Origin: Nematostella vectensis
Lineage: Eukaryota > Cnidaria > Anthozoa > Actiniaria > Edwardsiidae
NCBI RefSeq assembly: GCF_932526225.1
Contig: NC_064042.1
Span: 3,953,001 to 4,017,000 of the forward strand
Direction: 5' to 3'
DNA: 64,000 bases
Below are positions 20,430-41,400 of the stretch, in pieces (the stretch's first letter is position 1; each line of letters starts with the position of its first letter). The position numbers were made by a program, and so were the translations under genes. The notes under the pieces are model-generated. The model saw only the letters and a list, made by a program, of their open reading frames with translations, made no database searches and was not told the DNA's origin.

Positions 20430-21838
20430 AATCAGTTACAGTAGGATAAAAAACAGATCATGCCACAAGATTAAATCTAAAAATGGGACTAAATTACAAA
20501 TTATCTTAAATTACCTGATTCAACACTCTACTTGTCCGTGCACGGGCTATAGGATAGCTTTATTCAGAAATGATGTTTAATATCTTGTTAGTGTTACGAG
20601 GTAACGCGTAGGGAATACAGCCAGTTTAGGTAGACTCCATGAGTATAAATAGCGAGGGTTACTACATCAATATCAACTGCCTTGTATGTAGTGTTCGTTC
20701 CTAAGAGGTTGAACGAGCAGATTTTTAAAAGGGCTCAAATTAGAGCTGCTTTTTTCTTCGTGACCGTTATTGCATACACTTGATTAAAAAATCTTATAAC
20801 GCCACCAAGTTTTTACTTAATCCTTCAATCAATTAACATCACTTTGATAAGGTCAAATATCGTAACAAAGCCCCCAATACAGCACACACATTAGATATAG
20901 ACATCCTCCTTCTAGAGATTTCACCAAACGTTTACCTTTAAAAAGGAACAGTTCTTCTAGCACCGCAAAGACCACAATGAAATTTACCATTAATTTAACC
21001 TCCGTTATTCGCAGGAATCAAACGCAATCTTGGGGCCTATTCCGGGGGGTTACCTTCACATCGAGGATGCTCCACCTCGCGAATTATTAGCATTTGCTAA
21101 AGTACCGACTAAGAAGATCTTTTTAATCGTGTGAGAAGCTAACGCGACAGGGGTATTAGAGCTGCATAGCTACTTTTGGTGACCAGGGCACCAATAAAGA
21201 TTGGGCGAAAGGAAAATTAAAAAGAACTTTGAGAAGGGAGATGAAGACAGGGAGGGAAAAAGGGTTGGAATGACTAGAATAGTGGTAAGGACGCACGAAT
21301 AAATATGGGAATGACGAAGAAAAGTGATTTTTTATTGTAAGTTATTAATTATGTTTCAAGTAACTGGGTTAAGAATTGATTACAACAATAAGCATACCAT
21401 GCAGGATAAAACTAACGTCAAATATAATTAGCAAATTAGTTCATGTTGGCAGTAACCAGTAACCAAGCGAGCCTCTGTAAACCCACACTGTGAAAGACGT
21501 GTTGTTTCAGGTCTACACGATAGGATACCTTGGTTGCGCTTCCAAAGATAACTAACCACTAGCAGCAATTGAAAAAGTCCATAATATTCGGGGGTTTCTA
21601 TTGAAACGACATTAAAACGTATTTATTTATTGTTCCTGGTATACTTTACCGCGTGATAATAGCGAGAGATAGCATGATGATCTTTGTTGATATATCCAGT
21701 TCATGTGAATGGTAACATAGGGTAACACGGTTATCTCGACCAATGGTGATATAAATACACCTATCGCCTTGTGACTAGTGACTAAATCTTTGATAATATT
21801 TACCTCAAGTGTACGTGTACGTGTGTATTTTCAGCTAA
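20430..21838. other. Spacer between gene 1 start and gene 2 end
   Basis: No gene is seen. It is collinear with 30040-31600 over most of its length (shared GAGGATGCTCCACCTCGCGAAT, CTCTGTAAACCCACACTGTGAAAG and ACCGCGTGATAATAGCGAGAG blocks), so each receptor gene was copied with its spacer. Confidence 0.6.
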
Positions 21839-21839
21839 C

Positions 21840-21950
21840 GCGCTGGTATTATCTTTGTACGTGATTACAAGGATCTGCGGGACTATCTTACGCGCTAGTG
21901 GTATTTCTAGAGCCTAGCCGTTGATCACATGGATCCGCGATATGAGCATC

Positions 21951-21970
<20 letters not shown>
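21840..21970. repeat. 60-bp minisatellite, about 2 units, 3' end of gene 2
   Basis: This is the same unit as at 3841-4500 (GCTAGT...CTACC...GGATCC), reduced to about two copies, again overlapping the last codons and stop of the tail exon. Confidence 0.75.
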
Positions 21971-29863
<7,893 letters not shown>

Positions 29864-30029
29864 CGAAGAAAGGCGATGGACGGAATGCTAATGATTGCAA
29901 TTCTGACACATGACAATCCGAAGTAAACACTGCAGCTAAAATGTTTTGCATAATTTGACATACCTTAAAAATAGGGGCCGCTTGAATGCCCGTGAGTTGT
30001 TTAGGAGTAGATGAGCCAGACAAGCATGC

Positions 30030-30038
30030 TTATAGATA
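30030..30038 (-). promoter_or_regulatory. Candidate TATA box of gene 2
   Basis: The minus strand reads TATCTATAAGCATGCTTG, about 170 bases upstream of the gene 2 ATG, within a block conserved upstream of genes 0 and 1. Confidence 0.4.
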
Positions 30039-30155
30039 CAAAAATCAGTTACAGTAGGATAAAAAAAACAGATCAAGCCACAAGGGTAAATCTAAAAATG
30101 TGACTACATTACAAATTATTCTAAATTACCTGATTCCACACTCTACTTGTCAGTG

Positions 30156-30318
30156 CACGGGCTATAGGATAGCTTTATTCAGAAATGATGTTTAATATCT
30201 TGTTAGTGTTACGATGTAACGCGTAGGGAATACAGCCAGTAGGTAGGAATACGCCCTTTATTCAACACTAACAAGAAACTAAACATCATTTTGGAGTAAA
30301 GCTATCCTATAGCCCGTG
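30156..30318. repeat. Long inverted repeat in the gene 2/3 spacer
   Basis: CACGGGCTATAGGATAGCTT...CTTGTTAGTGTT is followed about 50 bases later by its imperfect reverse complement AACACTAACAAG...AGCTATCCTATAGCCCGTG. The gene 1/2 spacer (about 20536-20595) has only the first arm. Confidence 0.75.
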
Positions 30319-30319
30319 G

Positions 30320-31608
30320 AAAGTCGTATGTTTATTGTAGTGTATTAGCACACTTTTTTTCGTATCATGTAAAGGATGACAGTTCATGGCGTATGTAATA
30401 ATTTGTAGATATTGTTATTGAAGATCATATTCACAAACCAAAGCGCGCGGTTGTATAAACTGACTACATGAGTATTAATAGCGAGGGTTACTACATAAAT
30501 ATCAACGGCCTTTTATGTAGTGTGCGTTCCTGAGAGGTTAAACGAGCAGATTTTTAAAAGGGCTCAAATTAGAGCTGCTTATTTCTTCGTCGCCGTTTTT
30601 GCATACAAAGTTTTTTTTATCACCTTGATAAAGTCAAATATCGTAACAAAGCCCCCAATACAGCACACACATTAGATATGAACAACCTCCATCTAGAGAT
30701 TTCACCAAACGTTTACCTTTAGTAAAGTTTCAGTTCTTCTAGCACGGCAAAGAACACAATGAAAATTTACCCTTTATTTAACCTCCGTTATTCGCAGGAA
30801 TATAACGCAATCTTGGGTATCTTGGGGCTTATTCCCGGGGGTTACCTTCACATCGAGGATGCTCCACCTCGCAAATTATCAGCAGTTGCTAAAGTACCGA
30901 TTCAGAAGATCTTTTCAATCGTGTGAGAAGCTACGCGACAGGGGTATTAGAGCTACAAAAAAAAAAAAAAAAAAAAAAAAAAAAGCATAGCTACTTCAGG
31001 TAACCAGGGCGCCAATACAGTTTGCGCGAGAGGCAAAGTAGAAAGAAGTTTGATGAGGGAGGAAAAGACAGGGAGAGAAAAATGGTTGGAATGAATAGAG
31101 TAGTGGTAAGGACGCAAGAATATATATGGGAATTTTTTATTGCATGCCGTGCGGGATACAACGAACGTCAAATATAATTAGCAAATTAGTTAATGTTGGC
31201 AGTAACCAGTAACCAAGCGAGCCTCTGTAAGCCCACACTGTGAAAGACGTGTTGTTTCAGGTCTACACGATAGGATACCTTGGTTGCGCTTCCAAAGATA
31301 ACTAACCACTAGCAGCAATAGGAAAATCCATAATATTCGGGGGTTTCTATTGAAACGGCATTCAAAACATATTTATCTTGATCGTTACTGGTATACTTTA
31401 CCGCGTGATAATAGCGAGAGATAGCATGAGGATCTTTGTTGATATATCTAGTTCATGTGAATAATAACATAGGGTAACACGGTAATCTAGGTCACTGGGG
31501 GTATTACAAAATTTGCCTGATGATGATTTCTAAGTGACTAGTGACTAAATTTTTGATAATATTTACCTCAAGTGTACGTGTACGTGTGTATTTTCAGCTA
31601 ATGCGCTT
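30320..31608. other. Rest of the spacer between gene 2 start and gene 3 end
   Basis: No gene is seen. It contains an A-run at 30957-30984 and the same landmarks as 20640-21838. The A-run interrupts a segment that is continuous in the other spacer (AGCTGCATAGCTACTTT), suggesting a recent homopolymer or SINE-tail gain. Confidence 0.55.
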
Positions 31609-31609
31609 G

Positions 31610-31870
31610 TATTATCTTTGTACGTGATTACAACGATCTGCGGGACTATCTTACTCGCTAGTGGTATTTCTAGAGCCTAGCCTTTGATCACACGGATCCA
31701 CGATATGAGCATCCTACGCACTAGTGACTCTACTGCCTACCCGTTGATAGCATGGTCCGCGATATGAGCATTTCACGCGCAATTAACTCTACTGCCTACG
31801 CCTTTGATCACATGGATCCGTGATATGAGTATCTTATGCGCTAGTGACTCTACTGCCTACCCGTTGATAA
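31610..31870. repeat. 60-bp minisatellite, about 4 units, 3' end of gene 3
   Basis: About four units of the array described at 3841-4500, less regular, again ending inside the last codons of the tail exon. Confidence 0.75.
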
Positions 31871-32463
31871 CATGGATCTGTGGCTTTAGTCCTGTGCAAC
31901 TCCTGGTACTCACTCCCTCTTATGTCTGTGCCTACTCCCCTCTCGTCCCTACCACCAGGCCTGGCCGCAATGCGTGTCCCAGGATACAGTGGGGCATACT
32001 GCGCATTCTCGCTGTATTGTGTCGTCGCCTGTAAAGATTGGTACACTTCATGTGGTAAACCTCGTTTTCTTGTGTTCTCATAACCTGGCTCGCCTTGATC
32101 ACCTGTGTCGTTCCTTGCTCTCCTCGCGGGTGGATTCTGTCTACTCATTCTCGTGCTATCGACGCTATCGTACTGGCGATTGCCTGGCACATGCCGATCA
32201 CGTGATGCATGTCTATTCATAGCTTCATACTGCGTGACATTGCCCTCTTGCGTTAATTCCTCGTATTGCGTGACATTGCTCCCTTGCGTTACATCCTCGT
32301 ATTGCGTGACGTTTCTACGGTTGGGTGGTTGTGTTTGTGCATTATTCACTGATTCGTATTGTGGAATGGGGTCAGGGTTGTGTCCCCTATAATCCACCTC
32401 GTAATCTACCATCCCTGGGATTGTGTTTCGGTCTTGGTTGACATTTTCTTGCATCGCTACATT
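31834..32463 (-). CDS. Gene 3 terminal exon: tyrosine-rich cytoplasmic tail
   Basis: About 209 residues. The motifs include TQYEDV (TxYxxV), TQYEEL (TxYxxL), TQYEAM, YDSV, YENT, YQSL, YAPL and SEYQEL. There are three 12-residue TQYE repeats, as in gene 1, but the second reads YEEL instead of YEDV, so the class of motif changes between paralogues. Confidence 0.8.
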   Translation of the reverse strand, partial: NVAMQENVNQDRNTIPGMVDYEVDYRGHNPDPIPQYESVNNAQTQPPNRRNVTQYEDVTQGSNVTQYEELTQEGNVTQYEAMNRHASRDRHVPGNRQYDSVDSTRMSRQNPPARRARNDTGDQGEPGYENTRKRGLPHEVYQSLQATTQYSENAQYAPLYPGTRIAARPGGRDERGVGTDIRGSEYQELHRTKATDPCYQRVGSRVTSA

Positions 32464-35400
32464 CTTAAGAGCAAGCATGAATTAAGTTTAAAATGTTTGT
32501 TCACTTTTAAATAACTCACTAATACTCGGACATAACCCAGTATATTTTTTCAGGAAAAAATTTACCTGGAATCCAGAGTAGCCTGCGTTATCTGCTTCAG
32601 ATCTGTGTGAGAAAGGATAATGTTAATTCAAGATCAAGAATATAAAGCGTTATTATAAAATAAAGTTTTAATACCTTACTCTCTTTGCTGTTAGACCTGT
32701 GAAAAAAAAAGAAGCATTGATAAAAATTACTTTAAGTTATCGTTACAAAAGTTGAAAAATAAGAAGTTAAAACTTACCTGCTCTTTTCAGCACCACGATG
32801 TAGCCAATCAGACCAAAGATGACCAAGAACAAGATGGCGACCAACACAGCAAGACCAACAATGGTGGAATTCAGATCATTTACATCGACAACTGGAACAA
32901 ACATAAAAAAAAATAAGAAAATAAGAGGAAGGGTTAACATGACGTCACAACTTAATTTTTTGCTGCCTCATCACGTGACCAAAATAATAACCCGTGGGGT
33001 GGCCCGGATTAGCACACGAAACCTTTGGGGTACAACTGATTATCCTGTGACTTTATAACGTAAATACACGTTACATGTGGATCAGCCCCGATGATCAAAG
33101 GACTAGCACACATACATGTGGGGGTGGTACTGATGGTCATAGGACTAGCGCACTTACCTGTAGGGTGGTGCTGATGGTCACGTGACTAGCACACGTACCT
33201 GAGGGGGTGGTACTGATGTACACCGTGTCACGCCTTATGTCTCCCCGCACCGACACGGTGACCTCCACCTCGTACAGAGTGTCAGGCTCAAGATCATCCA
33301 ACACGCACGACAGCGAGGCTGAACTACTGACACCTGATGACGTCGCCCAGTCACGTGACGTCCCAAGTATAGGTCTAGCGCACATCGCACACTGCACATA
33401 CCCAGATGAGTTTCACCACGTGACTTTCTATCTTTTGAAGATCTTGAAAACATGCTATCTGAATTACATGCTGTCTGAATTACATGCTATCTGGGTTACA
33501 CGCTATTTGGGTTACACGCTATTTGAATTTCATGTTCTCTGGACAGTACACGCTATCTGGATAACACGTTATTTGAATTGCATGTTCACTGGATTTCACA
33601 CTTTCTGGATCTACTTCGTGCTCTACTAACCCGTCAGACACGTTCCAGGCTTGGTCGTAGCAGCGGTAGTGGGCGTAGCAGCGGTGATGGGCGCGGCTTG
33701 GGTGGTAAGAGGAAGGGGGACGTTGTTTGAGGGTATTGCTGGAAAAATGATGAGGTATTAATTTTTTTTTCAAATATATGCTTGATAGGACCGTGTGCAA
33801 GTTGTCACTAAGTGCCAATCACCGGTAAATTTCGCAGCTTGAATTATGGCTAGTGAACTCTTTTGTGGTATACGCTATTTGGATTGCATGCCATCTAGAT
33901 TGCCCGACATTTGGATGGGAAGCTGTCTAGATCTACGCGTTCTACTTACCTGCTAGGGGTTTCACGCTGTTGGGATCGATGTCCAAGCCATAGTTTGGGG
34001 CATTTTTGAGTAACTCGCTCTTAAAGTATTCCTCGGGGTCAGAGACATCGCCAGTGAGAGTGAACGACGCATCTACGATGACACTTCCATTCCTGTTCAA
34101 GCAAGGTGGAGTAGAGTTAAACCAACTGAAACAAATATATGTATATATGTAGACATGACGGAAAAACATGACATGACGCTTCAAAAAGGCCCATTTCACA
34201 TCAAATAAGGCGGAAAATTTCTCTAAGTACTTAGTGAGTAATAGCAAACAAAATATTAAATGCGACTTTTTTTAAAATTGATGCGACTTTTTGTATAGTG
34301 TCATTGAAATTTGAGCTTTTCGTCCCTGAGCCCATACATAGCGCAAGGACGAATCTTGCCTGAACGACAAACTGCTTCTATTGAAACAGGGGCCTTGTGC
34401 TGCATCACACTGGAAACAAAAGAAACGTCTTATTATTGTAATAAGGACGACTTAAAGAGTGTCTGTCGTAAAGTACAAAGTGTGACAAGCCATCTACTGA
34501 TTTAGGAAAGCTGTTCCAAGCTGTTTCGATTGAATTACGTAATAAAGCATGAGTAGCTGTTTGTGATTTCGCTCATAATTTGTCTTCTAATTCTGGTTGA
34601 AAACAATTAGAAAGGCGTGGCTGACAAGGGCTCTTTAAAGGGGGTCAGCTTGTTGTTCTCGCCAGTACAAGTTCCTGAATAATAACATTCAGGAGCATTC
34701 AAGCGAAATGTAAGGACCTATTATTGGTCAGGAAATATACAAATATAGAAGAGTAAAGACGACTGAGACTGTGACAAAGTTTTTATCTCTCGCTAGTAGT
34801 GCATTATGGGTACGATAAGTTTGTTTGTTTGACATTGGTGCATAGTGCCGGTACGTCCGCTCATCTCTCGGTCTGGTAAGAGAAAAATTCAAACGCAACA
34901 TCAGTAACATATAAACTTACCAAGTTTTCAATTTGTTGGCGGTCGTTGTCATTCACATCCCATTTTCCCTCCTTTTGTATTACATTTTTGTTCGTTACCC
35001 TCCAAGACATTATCAATTTTGTACTCTTGATATCTGTGTCAAATAAATAAAAAACAACGTCTTTAGGATTTAGCACATACTAGATTCTTATATGTTAAAA
35101 ACAGACGATGAACTCCTATCCCTATCACAGTTAAAACGCAATGCCTTTCGGTACAGGTATCTGAAAAGGTCTGCTTTTAAAGAATCTCTTAGTCTACCGA
35201 ATCCAATTATCAATCAGTTTGGCTAAGACACATGCAATATGGCCATGCTCAATGTATACCAACCCAAATAGAAAGTAACATTGGAAAGCGGATAACCGTC
35301 AACTGAGCAGGAGATGTTTTGGCCTCGTTTAAGCGGTACGGCGTAGGAAGCGTTCTTGTTATCAGCACTGAACGATATCAGCGATGCCCGTCCTGTTGTG

Positions 35401-38400
35401 CAGGTGACAACCGGTGGTTGGAGAAGGTTTGTCTTCATCTCAACAGTAACATTCGTCAGTGCATCATTGGCAAGGCAGATGGCATTAGGTTTGTTAAGAC
35501 TTGCATCTGTAAATCAAAAGAACAGGCCACTATCATGAGAAATCAAAACACAAAACATCAGTAAATCAAAACAAGGCACAATGAAGAAAAATCAAATCAC
35601 AACATATCATTAAATAAAGACAGGCCACAATCAAGAAAAATCAAAACACAACACATCAGAAAATCATAAAAAGACACAACCTAGCCAAATATAAAAATAC
35701 AACATTTAGGTCATTTGTGCATTCCAAGAATAATTTGTAGAAATCAGATTACTTGTTGGGTACCATAAGGAGCACCACCAAGCATGGTGTTTCACTGGAC
35801 AAAACATGTACCGGAGATGGTAAAGAGACTACGGTTGACATGTGGTCACGTGATCAAAGGAGCTACCGGAGATGGTAAAGAGACTACGATTGACATGTGG
35901 TCACGTGATCGAAGGAGCTACCGGAGATAGTAAAGAGACTACGGTTGACATGTGGTCACGTGATCAAACGTTCTATTCACCTAAGCAGACAAATATCAAG
36001 TGTATCAAGCCATAAAAACAGACCACGCATGTAAACTATTTTTATTGTTAAGTTTGTAGATAGAACCAAGGTGCAATAATATTGATTAAATTTTAAGAAA
36101 AAAGCAAAAAAAAAAACACTATAAGGATCCAAAACGAGCCAAAAACTGGTAACGAGTTTTCAAGCTGCACACACTATATCGGACCATCTAAAAGGAAAAA
36201 GGAAAAATGTATAAGAGTATGGTAGACTGTCACTGAGCTGGGCGAGGCTGGTACCCAAATTGCTAAGGAATTTATCTTATTCTAAACGCATTTCTACTAC
36301 GGTTTCAAGTCTGCGGCGACCATGAGCAGCAGTAGGCATGTAGAGATTGTGTGCGACAGGTTACCGACACCAGGGGAGATAGGTGGGCCAAATCTTTCCC
36401 GCTTACCCTGAACGCTATTACTGATACTTCAGCCAAAAAGGACACCGATGGATTTTTATACTACCTGGGCTAAAATGCCTTATATCTGCTGGAATGCAAC
36501 TCACGCCACCCGAAAGGGAGAACAAACATTCTACGACTTGTAAGTTAATTCATGCTCGAAGATCCAGCGTACTTTGCGAGAGCTCCCAAAGGTCACCTAC
36601 GCGTTATTTTTCGAACAGGATTTTTATGGCCGAGAAAAAAAGGCGCTGGATCCTCGACCATGGAGTTGCAGTAAAAATACATCGTCATGTTAATTTTAAA
36701 CAAATTAGCAGTGTCATATAATATATCAGCTATTTACATTGGTCTACACCTGTGTTACTCCATAAGAAAGTTATTCTTTCTCCATAAAATACACATACAT
36801 TCTTTTTTTTTCTATAAAATTCGTTTGGTAATACCCCCCCCCCCCCGGAGTTTGTTGTCTTGCTATAAACTGATAAGAAGAGATTTCAGCACTGGATTTC
36901 TCGACCTTTAAGAGACGCTTTCCGAGAGGATCAAGTCGGAAGAAACATCAGTGAGAAAGAAAAGTGTACAAAATCTTCTTCTCATGGCTGCCTTTACATT
37001 CACTGAAACAGATATAAATGTTCTTAATTTTGTAACAATAGGTATCACAAATTTCAAAAAGAGCAACTAGCAGTAAACGACGTACCTTGTCTTGTCCGTA
37101 TGAAGGGATTAATTTTCCGCAAATATTGGCTATGGAAGGGATGCACTCATTCTGACATTCAAGTATTTTTTTACATATTTACGGATATCTCATTGTTTAC
37201 AAGCAAGCTCATCAACTATGGATATCACTTTTCTCAAGTGTAATCTCTGGTAACAAATTACTATTGGAATGCATCGTTGCGTAACCAAGTACAGTAATGA
37301 TTGACATATAGGGAAATAAGAATCTACAATTAATATAATACTAACATGTTACAGTAATATTGACTCTTTCGCTTTGCTTGGTGTTGTTGCACGCACTTTC
37401 CGCGAGGCAGCTGTAAGAACCGGTATCATTCAACGACCCGCTAAATATAAGACTTCTATTGCTGCTAAACCATTCGCTGTTCTTGTACCAAGTGATGCTG
37501 ACAGGTCTAACCACATTAGTTGTACACTCCAAGGTAAAGGGAACTCCTCTTTTTACCATTGGAGCTGAAATGTTGACGAACTTTATATTTTCTAAAAAGG
37601 TAAAATAAGTAAATAAATAAATGTCTTGCAGCATCATTCCATAGCTCGATAAATTTTTAATAAATACACAAAAATAACCTTTAACAGGTTTCATACCTTG
37701 CACATCAATGCTAATTGTGCTATTCTGACCAATTCCTGCTGTGTTATTCGGCACACAAGTGTATTCATGCTTTCCTAAAGTGTTTAACGTCAAGTTGAAT
37801 ACCCCTCTAGACTTCTCTATCAAAAGGGTCTTGTTAACGAAAAGCGAGTAGTGGATGTCATCTGGTTTACCCGTCGCTGTGCAGTTAAAATAAACGCTGG
37901 TCCCCAGACAGTAAGAGCTTTCCAGACGTGTTAGGCTTGTTTTCTCTGGTTTATCTGGAACAGGAAAACAAATAAGCCTCGGGTTTTGAACAGTTATATA
38001 AGGATATTTCCCTAAACTATGGCCTTTTAATTCCACCCACTCCCCCCCACCCCGTCCTAATAAATAAAGTAAATGTACTGGCAACAAACAAGCAAAAGGG
38101 CATAAAGGCCATGACAAAATCAAATCCTAACCTTTGACAAACTATTTTTAATTAGATTACATCAAGTATGCTGAAATCTTAACATTTTACTTTGATATGT
38201 GTCTCTTTTTTAACTCACAGTTGACGGTGATGTTCATCGCTTTTGTATCAACCGGACACTCGTTGCCGTTGTTCACGGTGCATGTGTAGGTTCCCCCATC
38301 TCTTCTCGTGATAGGACTGAAGGTGTAGCTCCCAGTGTTGGTCAGCACCGAGCTGTTTGGGTGGAAAATCGCTACTCCCAAGGGCTCTGTACCAGATGCG

Positions 38401-41400
38401 TTGCATCGAATTGTTACATCGGACCCTTCGACTTCAGTTTGTGTCGAGGTAAACCTTGTTATTCGTGGTGGTTCTGAGGCAAAAAAAAATCAATTAATTT
38501 CCGCAAAAAGAAAGATGTGTATGCAGGATTATTCTGGTGAATTCTTATTGATGACAGCGTACATGCAAAGTATCAGTGTTGCTCTTATTTGCGGTATAAA
38601 TAAAGGAGATGTTGTTACAAGGTAGAAGCGATCATATAATATCAGATTCACGATAGAAAATACCTTTGACAGTGAAGAAGCCGGTCTTATTTTCTCCATC
38701 TCCCACCTCGTTACTGGGAACACACTTGAAGATACTCAAGCCAGAAGCGTTAAGACTAATGATAAATTTTCCGTTCATATTTGAGGCAAGCGCCGTATCA
38801 TTGCGATACAGAGTGTAGTTGATGTTGTCTGGGTTAGCCAACGCTGAGCAATTTAACGAGACAACATCCATGACACAGCCGATATGCTCATTTGGTATTA
38901 ATTTGGTGTTTTCTGGTTTATCTACAAAGCAATATTAACGTGGTGAGGCAAAACATTCAATCCGATGAAGAGTACAGGAATGCGAAAAGAAAAGACAAAA
39001 GATGACACTTTAGCAAGTTAAGGACCTTAAGGCTCTTCAGAAACCCATCAACAAGGTGATTAGTTTACAGGAATACAAAGGTGTTAGCACGATATTGGAA
39101 GTTAGTAACAGTTTTAGGTAAAAAGAATGTGTCAAAAAAAAAAGCAAAAGAGAAGATCCGATAAAATGCCTTGTGTTGTTTATTACAACATCAGCGTGCA
39201 TTATTGATACCATATTGAGTTAGTTCTTACTCTTGTAACAAACCGATGAGTGGACTTAGAAGAATGAGAGATACAAAAGAATAATGGCCTCGAACAATAC
39301 CCTTGCAATGCACAAATGAGAATTGAAACAGTGAAACATTTTACATGAAATATACGTATAACAGTATTTAACAATCTGTACATGAAAGTATGATATAATT
39401 ATTTAAACTTACAGTTAACAGTGATATTCGTTGTGTTTGTGTCATTTGAACACTCGTTGCCGTTGTTCACGGTGCATGTGTAGGTCCCCTCATCTCTTCT
39501 CGTGATATGACTGAACGTGTAGCTACCGGAGTTGGTCAGCACCGAGCCGTTTGGATGGGAAACCGCTATTTTCAAGGGCGCTGTACCAGACACGTTGCAC
39601 CAACTTGTAAAATTGCTCCCTTCTACAACAGTTTGTGGTGGGGTGAAGCCTGTTATTTTTGGCGGTTCTTAGAAAAAAAACAGCAACAAAAAAGCATAAG
39701 TAAATTAATTCTTGTCAAAATATACAGTATAATATGCGAGGATTGTTCTGATGGATTCCATTTTTGGTGAAAGCGCACATGCTACATGTCACTGGAATCA
39801 AAATCCAATATCTGTAAATTGCTTTTAGCGTCACCGACTGTTTGGAAGGAAATTGCTATGTGCAAGGATTCCGTTCTAGATGCGATGCACTGAATTAAAA
39901 CATCAGCCCCTCTGACAGAAGTATTCTGTTTCGAATTGAATGGCTCGCTTAACTCATATGACGGCAGTAAAAAGTTTCTATGTCTGTGTGGAGTAAACGT
40001 AGTCTCCACGCTAAACTATAATGATACAAGCATACTGCATGCTTATTCACTGATAATGAATATCAAAGACAAGAGCCCCGATACTCTATACAAGAGTCTA
40101 GTTGTGTCGTGTTTGGCTGACATACGTCATGTGACCACACTAACGGTCCCTGGAGCCTTGGTACGGATAAGCGATGAACACCAAGAACAGTGTTATATTC
40201 ATAGATACTTCAAAAAAAGTCGCACTACAGTAAATAATATATAAACCTAGAATTTTTAAGATCATGCTGAATAGGTTCTTATAAATCGGGGTACCTTTTG
40301 ACAAATCGGGCTGTTTAGGTTCTTTGGTTCTTATTTTTTCATTAGTCATAATGTCACAAGTCTGTCTTTAACAATAAAAATAGATGCTGAACATAACATA
40401 TAAGTCCATGTTCTACTTCTAAATATGCAACGTACCGACATATTTAAGAAAAGTAATTTTTCTTTTTTTGTTATCAACCGTTTTAAATTGTTTTCACATA
40501 TTTTATTTTATATGTTCCAAATAAGCTATATCCAGAATTTTGACAATCAACATTTGAGTGACCAAATAAGAACCTATTTATACCCTCCAGGCTTATTAGG
40601 TTCTTATAAAAAGGGTGCTTCAAATGTCAAATTTCAGCCTGCAGGTTCTTAAAATGTCTAGATTTTTATACGCGGTTGTTTACTGTATGAGAATCTGTGT
40701 CGTATCCCGCAGTGCTTCGTGGGATTTCAAATAAACCAGCACACAAGCGTGACTAAAGACGATTCTAGGCTTGACAACCTCCAGCGGTCTTGGCAACGTA
40801 CTTCTAAATATTATCATGGTTCTGTAAAGGACCCGAAATGATCCCAGGACCCGAAACGATCCCAGGGCCCGAAATGATCCCCAAAAGTACCCCAACTGAT
40901 CCTCGGACCCGAAACGATACGGAGGAGTCCCCGAAATCAACCCCAAGGAATTGCGGTAATGGACAAAGGGAAAGCAGAAGAAATACTTGCAATTCTTGAA
41001 GCATAATTAAGGGTTAACAGCGACTCGATTTCTAAACAACGTGACTTAAAAATATTAAATTTCAACACAATACTTCTATTTATTACATTGCCCGGCGTTA
41101 AACCCATAAGTAGTAGGCAGTCTTCGGACAGTCAGTGTCCATGACATCAGCGCGATGAACGTTGGCATTTCTTTCCATGACTAAAAAGCCCGATGCGCGA
41201 AGCACATGTGCGACCACATGAACGACAAACGAGGACAGACGTCTGAGATGGGTTTGATCCAGTTCGAATTTCGGATGCCTTTCTCCTCTGCCTTCTCTCT
41301 TCGGCCTCTCTTTTCAGCTCTAACTCCCCTGAGTTGAGTGCGGCAGCACATTCAGACCTCCATCTGCTGCGATCCTCGGCAAGCTTCTCCCAGTTGTCCA